DNA of 64,000 nt from Pseudoalteromonas undina (GCF_000238275.3 NZ_AHCF03000003.1:62001-126000), one strand, 5' to 3'; shown: positions 28,929 to 38,984, counted from the stretch's first letter. Numbers and translations are program-made. The notes: generated by a model not told the origin, from the letters alone.

Positions 28929-29716
28929 GAGGTGAATTTTCGAATATTAATCACACCGCTATCAAAAATTAAGTACTGACCTTTTATACCTTGTAAAATA
29001 CCGCTAACAACAGGGTTTTTATCAAAGTTAAATGAGCTAATTTTAGTTGGGTATTCACTAACTGGAAAATCAAGGTTTACTACGTCTTCATCAAGTTGTT
29101 CAATGGCGGTTGCGCCAAACAGCTCACTCAGCTCTGTAAGCTTTTCGCTTATTTGTGGAATAAGTTCGGCGGCTGCTGCTTTTAAATCAAGCGTGTCGTT
29201 TTGCCCTTTAAGCATATTACGCCAATTGGTTTTATCAGCAATAAACTGTGCCAGCGCTACTTCAACTAAGCCCGATTGCAAACGAGTCTGCACTTTAAAA
29301 ATAGGTAAGGCCTGGGTTGCTCCTTGGTCAATCCAACGGGTAGGAATTTGTGTATGGCGAGTAATACCTACTTTTAATCCTGAGGTATTTGCTAGGTAAA
29401 CATAATGCGGGATCATGCAATTTTCTTCGCCCCACTCTGGCTCGCGACAGGTGCCTTGGTCGTAATGGCAGGTTTCCGGTTTCATGATACACATATCGCA
29501 ACTGGCAAGTTTGCGCATACACACAAAGCAGTGCCCTTGAGAATAGCTTTTTTTGGTTTTTTTACCACAGTTAGAGCACAAAATTGTGCCACTAAAAGTA
29601 AGGGTCAGCTGTTTGCCAATTAAGGCATTTAAATCAACCAGTTCATCACCTATAGGTAGGTGGTATTGAACCGGCTCTGTTAAGCTCGACTTTAATTTAC
29701 GCAGTGTACCTTGCAT
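28901..29716 (-). CDS. DUF2797 protein with Cys-rich zinc-binding region
   Basis: A 271-residue protein of family DUF2797, function unknown. An N-terminal beta-rich part is followed by a Cys-rich block at about 47-100 with CSNCGKK, CFVCMRK, CDMCIMKPETCHYD, CRE and NCMIPHYVY, which could bind two zinc ions. The segment after it, HYVYLANTSGLKVGITRHTQIPTRWIDQGA, resembles a GIY-YIG nuclease core (YVYL...G-x-KVGIT). Nuclease activity is not shown. It lies 21 bases from the next leftward gene upstream and may be co-transcribed with it. Confidence 0.85.
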   Translation of the reverse strand: MQGTLRKLKSSLTEPVQYHLPIGDELVDLNALIGKQLTLTFSGTILCSNCGKKTKKSYSQGHCFVCMRKLASCDMCIMKPETCHYDQGTCREPEWGEENCMIPHYVYLANTSGLKVGITRHTQIPTRWIDQGATQALPIFKVQTRLQSGLVEVALAQFIADKTNWRNMLKGQNDTLDLKAAAAELIPQISEKLTELSELFGATAIEQLDEDVVNLDFPVSEYPTKISSFNFDKNPVVSGILQGIKGQYLIFDSGVINIRKFTSYEVSVDSE

Positions 29717-29737
29717 CTTTTCTTGGCCCCAAAGATG

Positions 29738-32278
29738 TTAAAAAGGGGAGTTTAACATTTTTAGGCTGTATTGGCTTTTTAAGAAGTCTAAATAATTATC
29801 ATAAGAGAGTGCTTTGGCATACAGGTAGCCTTGAGTACGGTCGGCGTTCATTGTTGTAAGTAGCTGATGAACCTCTTGAGTCTCTACGCCCTCAATCGTG
29901 ATAGTTAGGCCCAGATTATGTGCCATATCTATGGCTGTTTGCACAATAACCTGATGCGCACGATTATCAGTTAAATCAAACACGAATGACTTATCTACTT
30001 TAAGTTCGCTAAAGTGATAGTTAACCAAGTAGCTAAGCGATGAATAACCAGTGCCAAAGTCGTCTAGTACTACTTTAACGCCCAAAGTAGCAAGCTCATC
30101 AACTAAGGTGACTAATGCATCTTGATTTTCGACAAAAGCAGACTCAGTCAGTTCAAACTTTAATAAGTGAGGAGCAACCTGATACTTAATCAAAATATTC
30201 TCTACTTTTTCGGTCAAATTAGTAATGGCTAGATTTTTTGCACTTAAATTAATACTAATACTATGATTGCTTATGCCATCGGATGCCAGCTTTGCAATGT
30301 CTTTACAGGCTTGTTCAATAACCCAAATTGTTAATTCATTAATAATACCAGTGTGTTCGGCGAGTATAATTAGCTTTTCTATCGAAATATTTTTAAAGTC
30401 AGCATCTGGCCAGCGTAGTAGGGCTTCCGCGCCGTGTATACTGCACTCCTCTAAGCTCACTTGTGGTTGATAATAAAGGGCAAGTTGATCCTCTCTTATC
30501 GCTTGCTGTAGCTTGGCTGCAAGAGCAACGTCCATGGTAAGGTTGTCATGCGCAAGTGATGAGCTTACTTTGCTTAGGTTATGTTTAGCGTCGTGTAATG
30601 CTAAATAGCCTCGTTTTAACCAAAACTCAAAATCATCACGTTTACCGTAACCACTAATGCCAACACTGTAATTAAGTTGTAAGTCTAGACCTTTAATTTG
30701 ATATGTTTTTGGTAACTTATTTAAGATCTGTTTGAGTAATTCTTCGAGCGTATGCTGACTCTGGTTTTTAGTGGAAATACAGGCAAATACGCCACTGCCT
30801 AAATCAGCAATTTTAGCTGGCTGATTAATACCACTGTTGAGATGGAAAAACTCTCGTTCAAAGCTTAATTGGCATTCAAGTTCGTGAGCAACATGTTTAA
30901 TTAGCTCATACCCTTGCGAGGGCGTAATAATGGTATTTAGAGAGTTAAAATGACGTATTTTCACCAAGCATAAAGTGGTAGAGCGTCGCTGGGCTTTGAG
31001 TGCCATAAAGGCATACTTTAGTTTAGCGCTATTAAGTAGCTTAGTTTGCTGGGTATGTGTTGCATGATATAGCGCTTGCTCACGCTGATAACGAATCCGA
31101 TCAGCAAGTGCCATTGCCATTAGGACAATTTCACACAAAATGGCCATTAAAAAAGCATGGCGTATTGAAAAACTATAGGAAATAACGCCTGTGAGCTCTA
31201 GAGGTTGGATAGCTGCGCCAATGATCAGTGGCACCCACGAAAATACGTAAAACTTAGCCCAACGAAAACCGCTTCTTAATTTGTTGTAAATTAAAATGAA
31301 GCAGACAATATAGAGCGATCCTAAAATCACAAAAAATATCGGTGCGGCTATATTTTCAGGAATGAAAAAACTCAATATCCCTAGAACTAGCATCAGTCTT
31401 AATAAGCCGATGCTTAATTTATAGCGCCAGCAACCGTCTTTATGATAACGTAAAAACAGTGTGCAAAAGGCGAGGGTAAAAAACGCAATGGTGTAGTTGA
31501 CCACAATGACTTTTTCGTGAATAAATAACTGCCATTCAAGCGGCCATAAATAAAAGCCAAACCCCAGCACGGTGCCCATTAATGCAATAGCGCTAATAAT
31601 GTAGCCAATGTAAACTAAATATACGCGGTCTTTAATACCAAAATAAAGTAATAGGTTATATAGCGAGGCCATTAATAGTACGCCAGCAAAAATTCCCCAA
31701 ATGCCTGTTTGTGAGCGAACTAAGTCAACAAATACGGTATGGCGATATAAGTGAATTGGGGTTTTACTGATCCCCACGGTATCTATTTTTATGATTAATT
31801 GTTGTTTAGACTGACCATCTAGTTTAAAGCGAATATGGGGCACGCTGTACTTAAATAAAGTAAGACGCGGCTCTTTATCACCAAGCTTATAAGTGTCGAG
31901 TAGCTGGTTATTACTATTGAGCCTATATATAGTGAGGTGATCCACCATCGGATTATCAAAATGCGCCACCACATCTTCTTGTTGACTGCTTTTGTTTTCT
32001 AAATCAAGGCGTAACCAATAATTTTGCTGTTGAAAACTCCAAGGAATATCGTTAAATTTTTGCTGTGTAAACTGCGCTTTATTATTCATTACTTCTGCGA
32101 AGTTTTGTGTTTTACTCTTGTCTATGTAATATGCATGATCAAGATAAACAGGGGTTATTTTATCTATGGTATAGCGAGATGGCATCACAAAGTTTGTTGC
32201 CAATGTGCTGATAATAAAAAAGATAAAAATAAGTATTACGACCGCTATCGCATGATAGCGCAAGGTTTTAAATTCCAA
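29738..32278 (-). CDS. 7TMR-DISM receptor with degenerate GGDEF and EAL domains
   Basis: An 846-residue membrane protein. One N-terminal membrane segment (about 9-30) precedes an extracytoplasmic sensor like 7TMR-DISMED2 (about 40-185; IPWSFQQQNYWLRLDLEN). Seven membrane helices follow (about 190-390). The cytoplasmic part has a GGDEF-fold domain in which the signature is replaced by LGSGVFA, so it is not expected to be a cyclase. A full EAL domain ends it (about 590-840), with AEALLRW, NLSAKNL, ELTESAFV, LDDFGTGYSSLSYL, KVDKSFV and IEGVET. The likely activity is c-di-GMP hydrolysis controlled by an external carbohydrate-like signal. Confidence 0.92.
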   Translation of the reverse strand: MEFKTLRYHAIAVVILIFIFFIISTLATNFVMPSRYTIDKITPVYLDHAYYIDKSKTQNFAEVMNNKAQFTQQKFNDIPWSFQQQNYWLRLDLENKSSQQEDVVAHFDNPMVDHLTIYRLNSNNQLLDTYKLGDKEPRLTLFKYSVPHIRFKLDGQSKQQLIIKIDTVGISKTPIHLYRHTVFVDLVRSQTGIWGIFAGVLLMASLYNLLLYFGIKDRVYLVYIGYIISAIALMGTVLGFGFYLWPLEWQLFIHEKVIVVNYTIAFFTLAFCTLFLRYHKDGCWRYKLSIGLLRLMLVLGILSFFIPENIAAPIFFVILGSLYIVCFILIYNKLRSGFRWAKFYVFSWVPLIIGAAIQPLELTGVISYSFSIRHAFLMAILCEIVLMAMALADRIRYQREQALYHATHTQQTKLLNSAKLKYAFMALKAQRRSTTLCLVKIRHFNSLNTIITPSQGYELIKHVAHELECQLSFEREFFHLNSGINQPAKIADLGSGVFACISTKNQSQHTLEELLKQILNKLPKTYQIKGLDLQLNYSVGISGYGKRDDFEFWLKRGYLALHDAKHNLSKVSSSLAHDNLTMDVALAAKLQQAIREDQLALYYQPQVSLEECSIHGAEALLRWPDADFKNISIEKLIILAEHTGIINELTIWVIEQACKDIAKLASDGISNHSISINLSAKNLAITNLTEKVENILIKYQVAPHLLKFELTESAFVENQDALVTLVDELATLGVKVVLDDFGTGYSSLSYLVNYHFSELKVDKSFVFDLTDNRAHQVIVQTAIDMAHNLGLTITIEGVETQEVHQLLTTMNADRTQGYLYAKALSYDNYLDFLKSQYSLKMLNSPF

Positions 32279-32322
32279 TATTAACCTGTGCCCTGATTGT
32301 TTTTTTATAGTGTAGCAGTAAA

Positions 32323-32343
32323 AAGCGCAGATAATCTGCGCTT
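32323..32343 (-). terminator. Terminator of purD
   Basis: AAGCGCAGA (32323-32331) pairs with TCTGCGCTT (32335-32343). On the minus strand the hairpin is followed by TTTTA, placing it after purD. Confidence 0.85.
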
Positions 32344-32371
32344 ATAAAGTTTAATGAGTAAAACTCAATAA

Positions 32372-33655
32372 TTATTGTTCACGAGCAATTGCACGATAGG
32401 CTATATCTGTACGGTATTCCATGCCGTCCCAGCTGATTTCATCAACCAGTTTATAGGCACGTTGTTGCGCTTCGGTAACGGTATTACCTAGTGCCGTTGC
32501 ACATAATACTCTACCACCGGCAGTTACTACGTTATCGCCATCTTGCTTAGTCCCTGCGTGAAAAACTTTTTCGCCTTCAGGGTAAGTTACTTTCAGGCCA
32601 CTAATCGCATCGCCTTTCGGGTAGCTATCTGGGTAGCCTTTGGCAGCTAAAACAACACCTACAGCAGCGCGTGAATCAAACTCAATGATAGTTTTATCAA
32701 GCTCTACACGGTTAGCAGCTTCAATCAGCTCAACTAAATCTGATTGCAAACGTAGCATCATAGGTTGTGTTTCAGGGTCGCCAAAACGACAGTTATATTC
32801 AATTACTTTTGGTGTGCCGGTGTCATCTATCATTAAGCCTGCATATAAAAAGCCAGTGTACGGGTGGCCTTCGCTAGCCATACCTTCTACCGTAGGGTAA
32901 ATCACTTCATTCATAATGCGTTGATGAATTTCATCAGTCACTACCGGTGCCGGAGAATAAGCGCCCATACCGCCAGTATTTGGGCCAGCATCGCCATTGT
33001 AAGCACGTTTATGATCTTGGCTAGTTGCAAATGGCAGTACGTTTTCACCATCAACCATTACGATAAACGACGCTTCTTCACCTTCTAAAAACTCTTCGAT
33101 GACAACGCGACTGCCAGCTTCACCAAAGGCATTACCCGCAAGCATATCGCGAATGGCTTCTTCTGCATCGCGTTCATCCATAGCTACAATCACGCCTTTA
33201 CCTGCCGCTAAACCATCGGCTTTTATAACAATCGGTGCGCCTTTCTCTTTTAAATAGGCAAGCGCAGGGTCGATTTGTTCAAACGTTTGGTAATCAGCGG
33301 TTGGGATAGCATGACGTGCTAAAAAGTCTTTAGTGAACGATTTAGACCCTTCAAGCTGGGCAGCGCCTGCTGTTGGGCCAAAAATAGCTAAGCCGTGTTC
33401 ACGAAACTTATCAACAACACCTAATACTAGCGGCACTTCTGGACCAACAATGGTTAGCTCAACATTATTTTGTTGTGCAAAGCTAAGTAGCCCATCAAGA
33501 TCTTCAACGTTAATTGCTACGTTCTCAAGTTTTGGCTCAAGGGCTGTGCCCGCATTACCTGGAGCAACATAAACAGTGTTTACTTTTGTATTTTGAGCGG
33601 CCTTAAACGCAAGTGCGTGTTCGCGGCCGCCGCTGCCAATGACTAATACATTCAT
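32372..33655 (-). CDS. purD: Phosphoribosylamine-glycine ligase (GAR synthetase)
   Basis: PurD joins phosphoribosylamine and glycine with ATP in step two of purine synthesis. The 427-residue length and ATP-grasp layout fit: N-terminal MNVLVIGSGGREHALAFK, FGPTAGAAQLEGSKSFTKDF near 92, VIKADGLAAGKGV near 145, FATSQDHKRAYNGDAGPNTGGMGAYSP near 210, and the metal site EYNCRFGDPETQ near 285. It lies 14 bases after the methyltransferase gene, so it is probably in an operon with it, downstream of purH. Confidence 0.97.
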   Translation of the reverse strand: MNVLVIGSGGREHALAFKAAQNTKVNTVYVAPGNAGTALEPKLENVAINVEDLDGLLSFAQQNNVELTIVGPEVPLVLGVVDKFREHGLAIFGPTAGAAQLEGSKSFTKDFLARHAIPTADYQTFEQIDPALAYLKEKGAPIVIKADGLAAGKGVIVAMDERDAEEAIRDMLAGNAFGEAGSRVVIEEFLEGEEASFIVMVDGENVLPFATSQDHKRAYNGDAGPNTGGMGAYSPAPVVTDEIHQRIMNEVIYPTVEGMASEGHPYTGFLYAGLMIDDTGTPKVIEYNCRFGDPETQPMMLRLQSDLVELIEAANRVELDKTIIEFDSRAAVGVVLAAKGYPDSYPKGDAISGLKVTYPEGEKVFHAGTKQDGDNVVTAGGRVLCATALGNTVTEAQQRAYKLVDEISWDGMEYRTDIAYRAIAREQ

Positions 33656-33669
33656 GGCGAATATCCTAT

Positions 33670-34488
33670 TTAAAGCGGTTTTTTAAATTTCAGCGTCATA
33701 CGGTCGCTTTCACCTATGGCTTTATATTTAGCGGCATCTTGCTCGCCAAGTCTAAGGCTCGGTGGAAGGGTCCATACCCCTTTAGGGTGATCGGCTGTAT
33801 CAAGAGGGTTTGCATTAATATCGCTTTTTGCTTCAAGTTCAAAACCTGCCTGTTCAGCAAGTGCAATAACCACACTCTGCTTCATATAACCTGATGACTT
33901 TTGCATTTCATCGGCTTGCTCTTCGGGTAGGCGATGTTCAACTACGCCTAAAGTGCCGCCAGGTTTAAGTGCTGTATAAAAAGACTTAAATGCATTGCTT
34001 GCTGCGTCTTTGTCTTTACTCATGAACCAGTTATGGACATTACGAAAAGTAAGTACCATATCGGCGCTACCTGCAGGGGCAATATCTAAATGAGTAGAAG
34101 GAGCAAACTCAGTAAGTTTAACGTGACTAAAGCGGGCATCTTCAGCGATTTTAGCTTTAAAACCAGCAAGAGAACGTTGGTAGTAACCTACCGATGAATC
34201 AGCAGGAAAATGCGCGGCATAATAGGTGCCTTGCTCTTTTAATGCTGGCGCTAAAATTTCACTATACCAACCACCGCCAGGCGCAATTTCTACCACAGTC
34301 ATTGTTGGTTTAAAGCCAAAAAACTCGAGGGTTTCTACAGGATTGCGGTATTGGTCACGTTCACTGCTGCGCTCGCTTGCTTTAACTGCATTTGTTAATG
34401 CTGAGTCGTGGCCATGGTTGTGTGCTAATGCCATTGTTGAACTTAATGACAGCGTGGCAACCAGTAGAGATTTTAGTGCAAATTTCAT
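33670..34488 (-). CDS. Class I SAM-dependent methyltransferase-like protein with signal peptide
   Basis: A 272-residue protein with a Rossmann methyltransferase fold. Motif I is VVEIAPGGGWYSEILAP near residue 62, and VLTFRNVHNWF and PGGTLGVVEHRLP follow. The N-terminus is a clear Sec signal peptide (MKFALKSLLVATLSLSSTMA, cleavage near ALA-HN at about 22), which puts the mature protein in the periplasm. That is odd for an enzyme using a cytoplasmic cofactor, so it may have another role. It lies between purH and purD, with a purH terminator before it and a close join to purD after it. Confidence 0.88.
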   Translation of the reverse strand: MKFALKSLLVATLSLSSTMALAHNHGHDSALTNAVKASERSSERDQYRNPVETLEFFGFKPTMTVVEIAPGGGWYSEILAPALKEQGTYYAAHFPADSSVGYYQRSLAGFKAKIAEDARFSHVKLTEFAPSTHLDIAPAGSADMVLTFRNVHNWFMSKDKDAASNAFKSFYTALKPGGTLGVVEHRLPEEQADEMQKSSGYMKQSVVIALAEQAGFELEAKSDINANPLDTADHPKGVWTLPPSLRLGEQDAAKYKAIGESDRMTLKFKKPL

Positions 34489-34562
34489 CGTCTAATCCTT
34501 CACATTATAATTGTTAGTCATGGTTATAGAATAAGCAGAATACGTGAATTTGATGCAAACAA

Positions 34563-34591
34563 AAAGAGCTAACTGAAGCAGTTAGCTCTTT
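34563..34591 (-). terminator. Terminator of purH
   Basis: A 13-bp perfect stem (AAAGAGCTAACTG at 34563-34575 with 34579-34591) with a 3-base loop. Read on the minus strand it is followed by T residues and ends purH transcripts. Confidence 0.9.
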
Positions 34592-34597
34592 AAGCGA

Positions 34598-36184
34598 TTA
34601 ATGGCGGAAATGGCGCATACCCGTAAACACCATTGCCATACCGGCTTCATCAGCGGCGGCAATTACTTCTTCATCGCGCATGGAACCACCCGGTTGAATA
34701 ACCGCGGTAATACCTGCTGCAGCTGCAGCATCAATGCCATCACGGAATGGGAAAAATGCATCTGATGCCATTACCGAGCCTTTTACTTCAAGGTTTTCAT
34801 CAGCGGCTTTAATACCGGCAATTTTAGCTGAGTAAACACGGCTCATTTGGCCTGCACCTACACCTATAGTCATACCGTCGCGGGCATAAACAATGGCGTT
34901 TGATTTTACAAATTTAGCCACTTTCCAGCAGAACAGTAAGTCTTTAAGTTCTTGCTCAGAAGGCTGGCGCTTAGAGACAACCGTTAAGTCGCCTTGCGTT
35001 ACCATACCTAAATCACGGTCTTGAATTAGAACGCCGCCATTAACGCGTTTAATGTCATGGCCTGTGCCTTTAGCAGAGAACTCACCACACTCTAATAAAC
35101 GTACGTTTTGTTTAGCTGATACTATTTGAGCGGCTTCTGCACTCACGCTTGGCGCAATAATAACTTCAACAAATTGACGTTCAACAATCGCTTGTGCAGT
35201 TTTTGCGTCAAGTTCTTGGTTAAAAGCAATAATGCCGCCAAACGCTGACGTTGGATCAGTTTTAAAGGCGCGATCGTATGCTTCTAAGATATTTTCGCCA
35301 ATTGAAACACCACATGGATTAGCATGTTTTACAATAACACACGCCGGTACATCAAATTCTTTAACACACTCAAGTGCGGCATCGGTATCGGCAATATTGT
35401 TAAACGATAATGCTTTACCTTGTAGCTGAGTCGCTGTCGCCACAGACGCTTCAGTGATGTCGTTTTCAACATAAAACGCGGCATCCTGATGCGAATTTTC
35501 ACCGTAACGCATATCTTGCTTTTTAGTGAATTGCATATTAATAGTACGTGGGAACTTAGTATCTTCAGCGGCTTCTTCTGTGTAATCAGGAACCATTTTA
35601 CCGAAGTAGTTAGCAATCATACCGTCGTATTGCGCTGTGTGCTCATAGGCGGCAATAGCTAAATCAAAGCGGGTTTTGTAGGTGGTTGAGCCGTTATTAT
35701 TTTGCATTTCGCTGATAACACGGTCGTAGTCGCTTGCGTTAACAACAATCGTCACATCTTTGTGATTTTTAGCTGCTGCACGCACCATGGTTGGGCCACC
35801 AATATCGATGTTTTCAATAGCATCTTCAAGGCTGCAGTTTTCTTGAGCGACAGTGTTCGCAAAGGGGTATAAGTTAACTACAACGATGTCGATAGCAGCA
35901 ATGTTGTTATCTGCCATTACGTCTTCATCTTGGCCACGACGAGCAAGGATACCGCCATGAATTTTTGGGTGAAGGGTTTTTACGCGACCATCCATGATCT
36001 CAGGGTGACCGGTGTGATCTGATACTTCAGTCACTTTAATAGCATTATCAGCAAGTAGTTTACATGTGCCGCCAGTTGAAAGTATTTCAACACCTTGTGC
36101 TTCTAGTGCACGGGCAAATTCAACAATACCGGTTTTGTCTGACACACTCAAAAGTGCGCGACGTATAGGACGATGTGTATCCAT
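34598..36184 (-). CDS. purH: Bifunctional AICAR transformylase/IMP cyclohydrolase
   Basis: PurH performs the last two steps of IMP synthesis. The 528-residue length fits. The N-terminal cyclohydrolase domain (1-200) shows [39 protein letters not shown]. The transformylase domain shows [13 protein letters not shown] near 233, [12 protein letters not shown] near 283 (catalytic Lys-His) and the C-terminal [18 protein letters not shown]. It is separated from fis by a terminator and a palindromic repeat, so it has its own promoter, probably a PurR target, though no PurR box was identified by eye. Confidence 0.97.
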   Translation of the reverse strand: MDTHRPIRRALLSVSDKTGIVEFARALEAQGVEILSTGGTCKLLADNAIKVTEVSDHTGHPEIMDGRVKTLHPKIHGGILARRGQDEDVMADNNIAAIDIVVVNLYPFANTVAQENCSLEDAIENIDIGGPTMVRAAAKNHKDVTIVVNASDYDRVISEMQNNNGSTTYKTRFDLAIAAYEHTAQYDGMIANYFGKMVPDYTEEAAEDTKFPRTINMQFTKKQDMRYGENSHQDAAFYVENDITEASVATATQLQGKALSFNNIADTDAALECVKEFDVPACVIVKHANPCGVSIGENILEAYDRAFKTDPTSAFGGIIAFNQELDAKTAQAIVERQFVEVIIAPSVSAEAAQIVSAKQNVRLLECGEFSAKGTGHDIKRVNGGVLIQDRDLGMVTQGDLTVVSKRQPSEQELKDLLFCWKVAKFVKSNAIVYARDGMTIGVGAGQMSRVYSAKIAGIKAADENLEVKGSVMASDAFFPFRDGIDAAAAAGITAVIQPGGSMRDEEVIAAADEAGMAMVFTGMRHFRH

Positions 36185-36316
36185 TGTAGTTTGATTTCCT
36201 CAGTTAATGAGCTAGCTTAGAAGCGCGTATTTTAACTGATTCCGACTCAAAAAACGACTTATAACGACCCATAAAGCGTGAGCATTTTGCAATTTCGTTA
36301 ATAAATTTTACAGATA

Positions 36317-36341
36317 AAAAAAGCACCCTAAGGTGCTTTCT
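36317..36341 (-). terminator. Terminator of the dusB-fis operon
   Basis: AAAGCACC and GGTGCTTT around CTAA form a short stem. On the minus strand it is followed by a T tract, so it ends leftward transcripts from fis, after the palindromic element at 36356-36517. Confidence 0.85.
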
Positions 36342-36355
36342 GCTCAATATACTTT

Positions 36356-36517
36356 ATACCAGTTGTATTGGATTAGTAAGCAATTATAACGACAGATAAA
36401 TAAGTCAATAACAAGGAAAAAATTTTGCTGTGTAGTTATTCTACATAAAAAATTTTTAACGCAGTTAGGGACTTATTTAGCTCGTTAGAATGATTACGGT
36501 TTCAATATAGCTGGTAT
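36356..36517. repeat. 162-bp imperfect palindromic element downstream of fis
   Basis: Nested inverted repeats share one centre near 36438. The outer ends are ATACCAGTTGTATTG-like (36356) and CAATATAGCTGGTAT (to 36517). An inner pair TAAATAAGTC (36397-36406) and GACTTATTTA (36470-36479) follows, then a pair of A/T tracts, and a 5-bp hairpin TGTAG/CTACA at 36431-36445 in the middle. The right end touches the fis stop codon. It has no reading frame and looks like a chromosomal palindromic repeat or MITE. It makes up most of the 332-bp gap between purH and fis. Confidence 0.72.
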
Positions 36518-36807
36518 CAGTTCATACCGTATTTTTTTAGCTTTTTACGTAAAGTACCACGGTTGATACCTAGTAAAATTGCCGCACGAGTCTGGTTGCC
36601 ACGTGTGTAAGTCATTACTTCTTCAAGCAATGGCGCTTCTAGCTCAGAAAGAACAAGGTCGTAAACGTCTTGCACATCTTGACCGTTAAGCTGTTTTAAG
36701 TAGTGGTGAACAGCTTTTTTTACTGCATCACGCAATGGCTGCGGTTTCTCGTGTGACTGAACATGAGGGTTTGTGATAAATGGAGAAGTCACGTTTTGTT
36801 CGAACAT
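36517..36807 (-). CDS. fis: DNA-binding protein Fis
   Basis: Fis bends DNA and regulates rRNA genes, recombination and chromosome structure. The 96-residue protein has the flexible N-terminal beta-hairpin region ([20 protein letters not shown]) and the C-terminal helix-turn-helix [24 protein letters not shown], almost the same as the E. coli protein (98 aa). It follows dusB by 19 bases, the standard dusB-fis operon. AAAGAGACTTTATA precedes the ATG. Confidence 0.97.
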   Translation of the reverse strand: MFEQNVTSPFITNPHVQSHEKPQPLRDAVKKAVHHYLKQLNGQDVQDVYDLVLSELEAPLLEEVMTYTRGNQTRAAILLGINRGTLRKKLKKYGMN

Positions 36808-36826
36808 TATAAAGTCTCTTTCTTTC

Positions 36827-37798
36827 TTAGTTAGCTGCTAGTGTTTTAAAGTATTGCTCTAATGCGACGACCTGTTCCTCGGAATTGTCGAGCGCATTAA
36901 ATACTCGCCTAAACTGACCGTCACTGTCATGGGTTTGCAAATACCAAGATACATGTTTGCGAGCGATTCGTGCTCCCATTGGCTCACCGTAAAACATATG
37001 GAGGTTGGTTAAATGCTCCATTAAAATACTGCGCACCTCTGCAATAGCAGGTGGCTGCATATGTTCACCAGTTCGCAAATAGTGGTCTATCTCCCTAAAT
37101 ATCCAAGGGCGACCTTGGGCGGCTCGACCAATCATGATGGCATCTGCACCCGTATAGTCCAAAACCTGCTTTGCTTTTTCAGGTGATGTAATATCACCAT
37201 TAGCAACCACAGGTATCGACACTGAACGTTTTATATCCCTAATTGTGGCGTACTCAGCATCACCTTTATACATACATGCGCGCGTGCGCCCATGTACAGC
37301 CAGTGATGCAATGCCATAACGTTCAGCTATTCTTGCAATCTCTACACCATTACGGTTGTCCTGATCCCATCCAGTACGGATTTTAAGTGTTACAGGTATA
37401 TCAACCGCATTAACGACGGCATCAATAATCTCTTCCACGAGTTCTGGAAACTGTAATAAGGCTGAGCCTGCAAGTTTCTTGTTCACTTTTTTTGCTGGGC
37501 ACCCCATATTGATATCTATGATCTGTGCACCGTTTGCAACATTGAATTGTGCGGCCTGTGCCATAAGCTCAGGGTCTGCTCCTGCAATTTGCACCGCACG
37601 TATACCCGACTCACCAGAATGATCCATTCGGTTCATCGACTTTTCGGTTTTCCAAACCTTCGGATTAGACGACAGCATTTCAGACACAGCAAGGCCAGCG
37701 CCTAAACGACGACATAACTGTCTAAATGGTCTGTCTGTTATGCCCGCCATAGGCGCGACAATGACATTATTCTCAAGTTGGTATGAACCGATACGCAC
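36827..37798 (-). CDS. dusB: tRNA-dihydrouridine synthase B
   Basis: DusB reduces uridine in tRNA using FMN and NADPH. The protein (323 aa from this start) has [16 protein letters not shown] near 16, [20 protein letters not shown] near 95 with the catalytic Cys, [11 protein letters not shown] and [11 protein letters not shown], and [16 protein letters not shown] near 222. The first codon is uncertain. I take the GTG at 37798, matching the family start [12 protein letters not shown] at 37807 has AGAGG upstream, and the frame opens from a TTG at 37822. It leads the dusB-fis operon. Confidence 0.93.
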   Translation of the reverse strand: MRIGSYQLENNVIVAPMAGITDRPFRQLCRRLGAGLAVSEMLSSNPKVWKTEKSMNRMDHSGESGIRAVQIAGADPELMAQAAQFNVANGAQIIDINMGCPAKKVNKKLAGSALLQFPELVEEIIDAVVNAVDIPVTLKIRTGWDQDNRNGVEIARIAERYGIASLAVHGRTRACMYKGDAEYATIRDIKRSVSIPVVANGDITSPEKAKQVLDYTGADAIMIGRAAQGRPWIFREIDHYLRTGEHMQPPAIAEVRSILMEHLTNLHMFYGEPMGARIARKHVSWYLQTHDSDGQFRRVFNALDNSEEQVVALEQYFKTLAAN

Positions 37799-38012
37799 GA
37801 TATTCAATAGGCCTCTTTTCAAGGGGCGCTAAGTTTACGGCTTTTTGCGCAAAAATCAAAGGCTATAAATTGAACAAAAGTGACTTTTTTTTGCTCTTTT
37901 CGTATTGACATTTGATAACCGTATGACGAAGCGGTTTATTTGTGTGAATTTTGAACGGTCGTTGTTTTTATAATAAAAAATCTTTATTTTTTATTATGTA
38001 AAAAAATAGTAA

Positions 38013-38031
38013 AGCCTGTTAAATACAGGCT
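38013..38031 (-). terminator. Terminator-like hairpin after prmA
   Basis: AGCCTGT (38013-38019) pairs with ACAGGCT (38025-38031). On the minus strand a T-rich run follows within a few bases. It lies between prmA and dusB, so dusB-fis probably has its own promoter in 37823-38010, where no clear box is visible. Confidence 0.6.
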
Positions 38032-38080
38032 CTAGAAACGACTTTTGAGTTAATACTCTAAACTTTGAAAAAACGCACTA

Positions 38081-38962
38081 TTATACTTTTTTAATGCCAC
38101 TGACTCGGGTCCAGTCGCCTTCAATGGCAATCTCATCAAGTTCAATAAAGGGCGCATATATATCGGCAACCGATTTTGCTTGCTCTTCTAAAATGCCCGA
38201 CATGGCAATTTTACCGCCTGGTTTTAATAATCCTAAAATCACACTATGAAGCTCACGCAGAGGTTGCGCTAAAATATTTGCCACAACAATATCGGCTGTA
38301 AATTCAGGTTGGTTTTCTGGTAGATAAACTTCAAGCTTGTCAGCAACGCCATTACGGTTAGCGTTATCTAAGCTTGCTTCTAGCGCTTGCGGGTCAATGT
38401 CTATCCCTATCATGCGCTCTGCACCTAGTTTAATTGCTGCAATGCCTAATATGCCTGAACCACAACCAAAATCGACTACCGTTTTGCCGCTTAAATCTTG
38501 GCTTTCAAGCCACTTTAAACACAGCGCGGTGGTGGCGTGCGTGCCAGTACCAAATGCAAGACCTGGATCAAGTAGTACATTGACTGCGTCAGGGTCTGGA
38601 ATATCGCGCCAGCTAGGGCAAATCCATAGTTTTTCGCCAAATTGAATAGGGTGGAAGTTATCCATCCATTCACGTTCCCAATCTTTGTCTTCGAGTTGCT
38701 CGATTTTGTAAACTAAATTGTCTTTGAGCTCATCATGGCGCTTTAATAACGCAACCACGGCGTTCATATCGTGATTAGCTTCGAACAGACCAATTACTGT
38801 GGTATCAGCCCAAAAAACGACAGTGCCAATTTTGGGTTCGTAAATAGGGGTGTCTTTAGCATCAATAAAAGTAACAGAAGCACTACCAGCTTCCATTAAT
38901 AAGTCACTAACTGCATCTGCGGTTGCAGCATTGGCATTGATACGGATTTGGATCCAAGCCAT
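38081..38962 (-). CDS. prmA: Ribosomal protein L11 methyltransferase
   Basis: PrmA methylates lysines and the N-terminus of ribosomal protein L11. The 293-residue protein has the substrate-recognition N-terminal domain (1-60), then [21 protein letters not shown] near 128, motif [20 protein letters not shown] near 160 and [12 protein letters not shown] near 225 with the NxxP-like active-site loop. TTTCAAGGAAAT precedes the ATG. It is upstream of dusB-fis, as in many gammaproteobacteria, and after the rpoD terminator. Confidence 0.96.
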   Translation of the reverse strand: MAWIQIRINANAATADAVSDLLMEAGSASVTFIDAKDTPIYEPKIGTVVFWADTTVIGLFEANHDMNAVVALLKRHDELKDNLVYKIEQLEDKDWEREWMDNFHPIQFGEKLWICPSWRDIPDPDAVNVLLDPGLAFGTGTHATTALCLKWLESQDLSGKTVVDFGCGSGILGIAAIKLGAERMIGIDIDPQALEASLDNANRNGVADKLEVYLPENQPEFTADIVVANILAQPLRELHSVILGLLKPGGKIAMSGILEEQAKSVADIYAPFIELDEIAIEGDWTRVSGIKKV

Positions 38963-38984
38963 GTTTATTTCCTTGAAATAGAAA

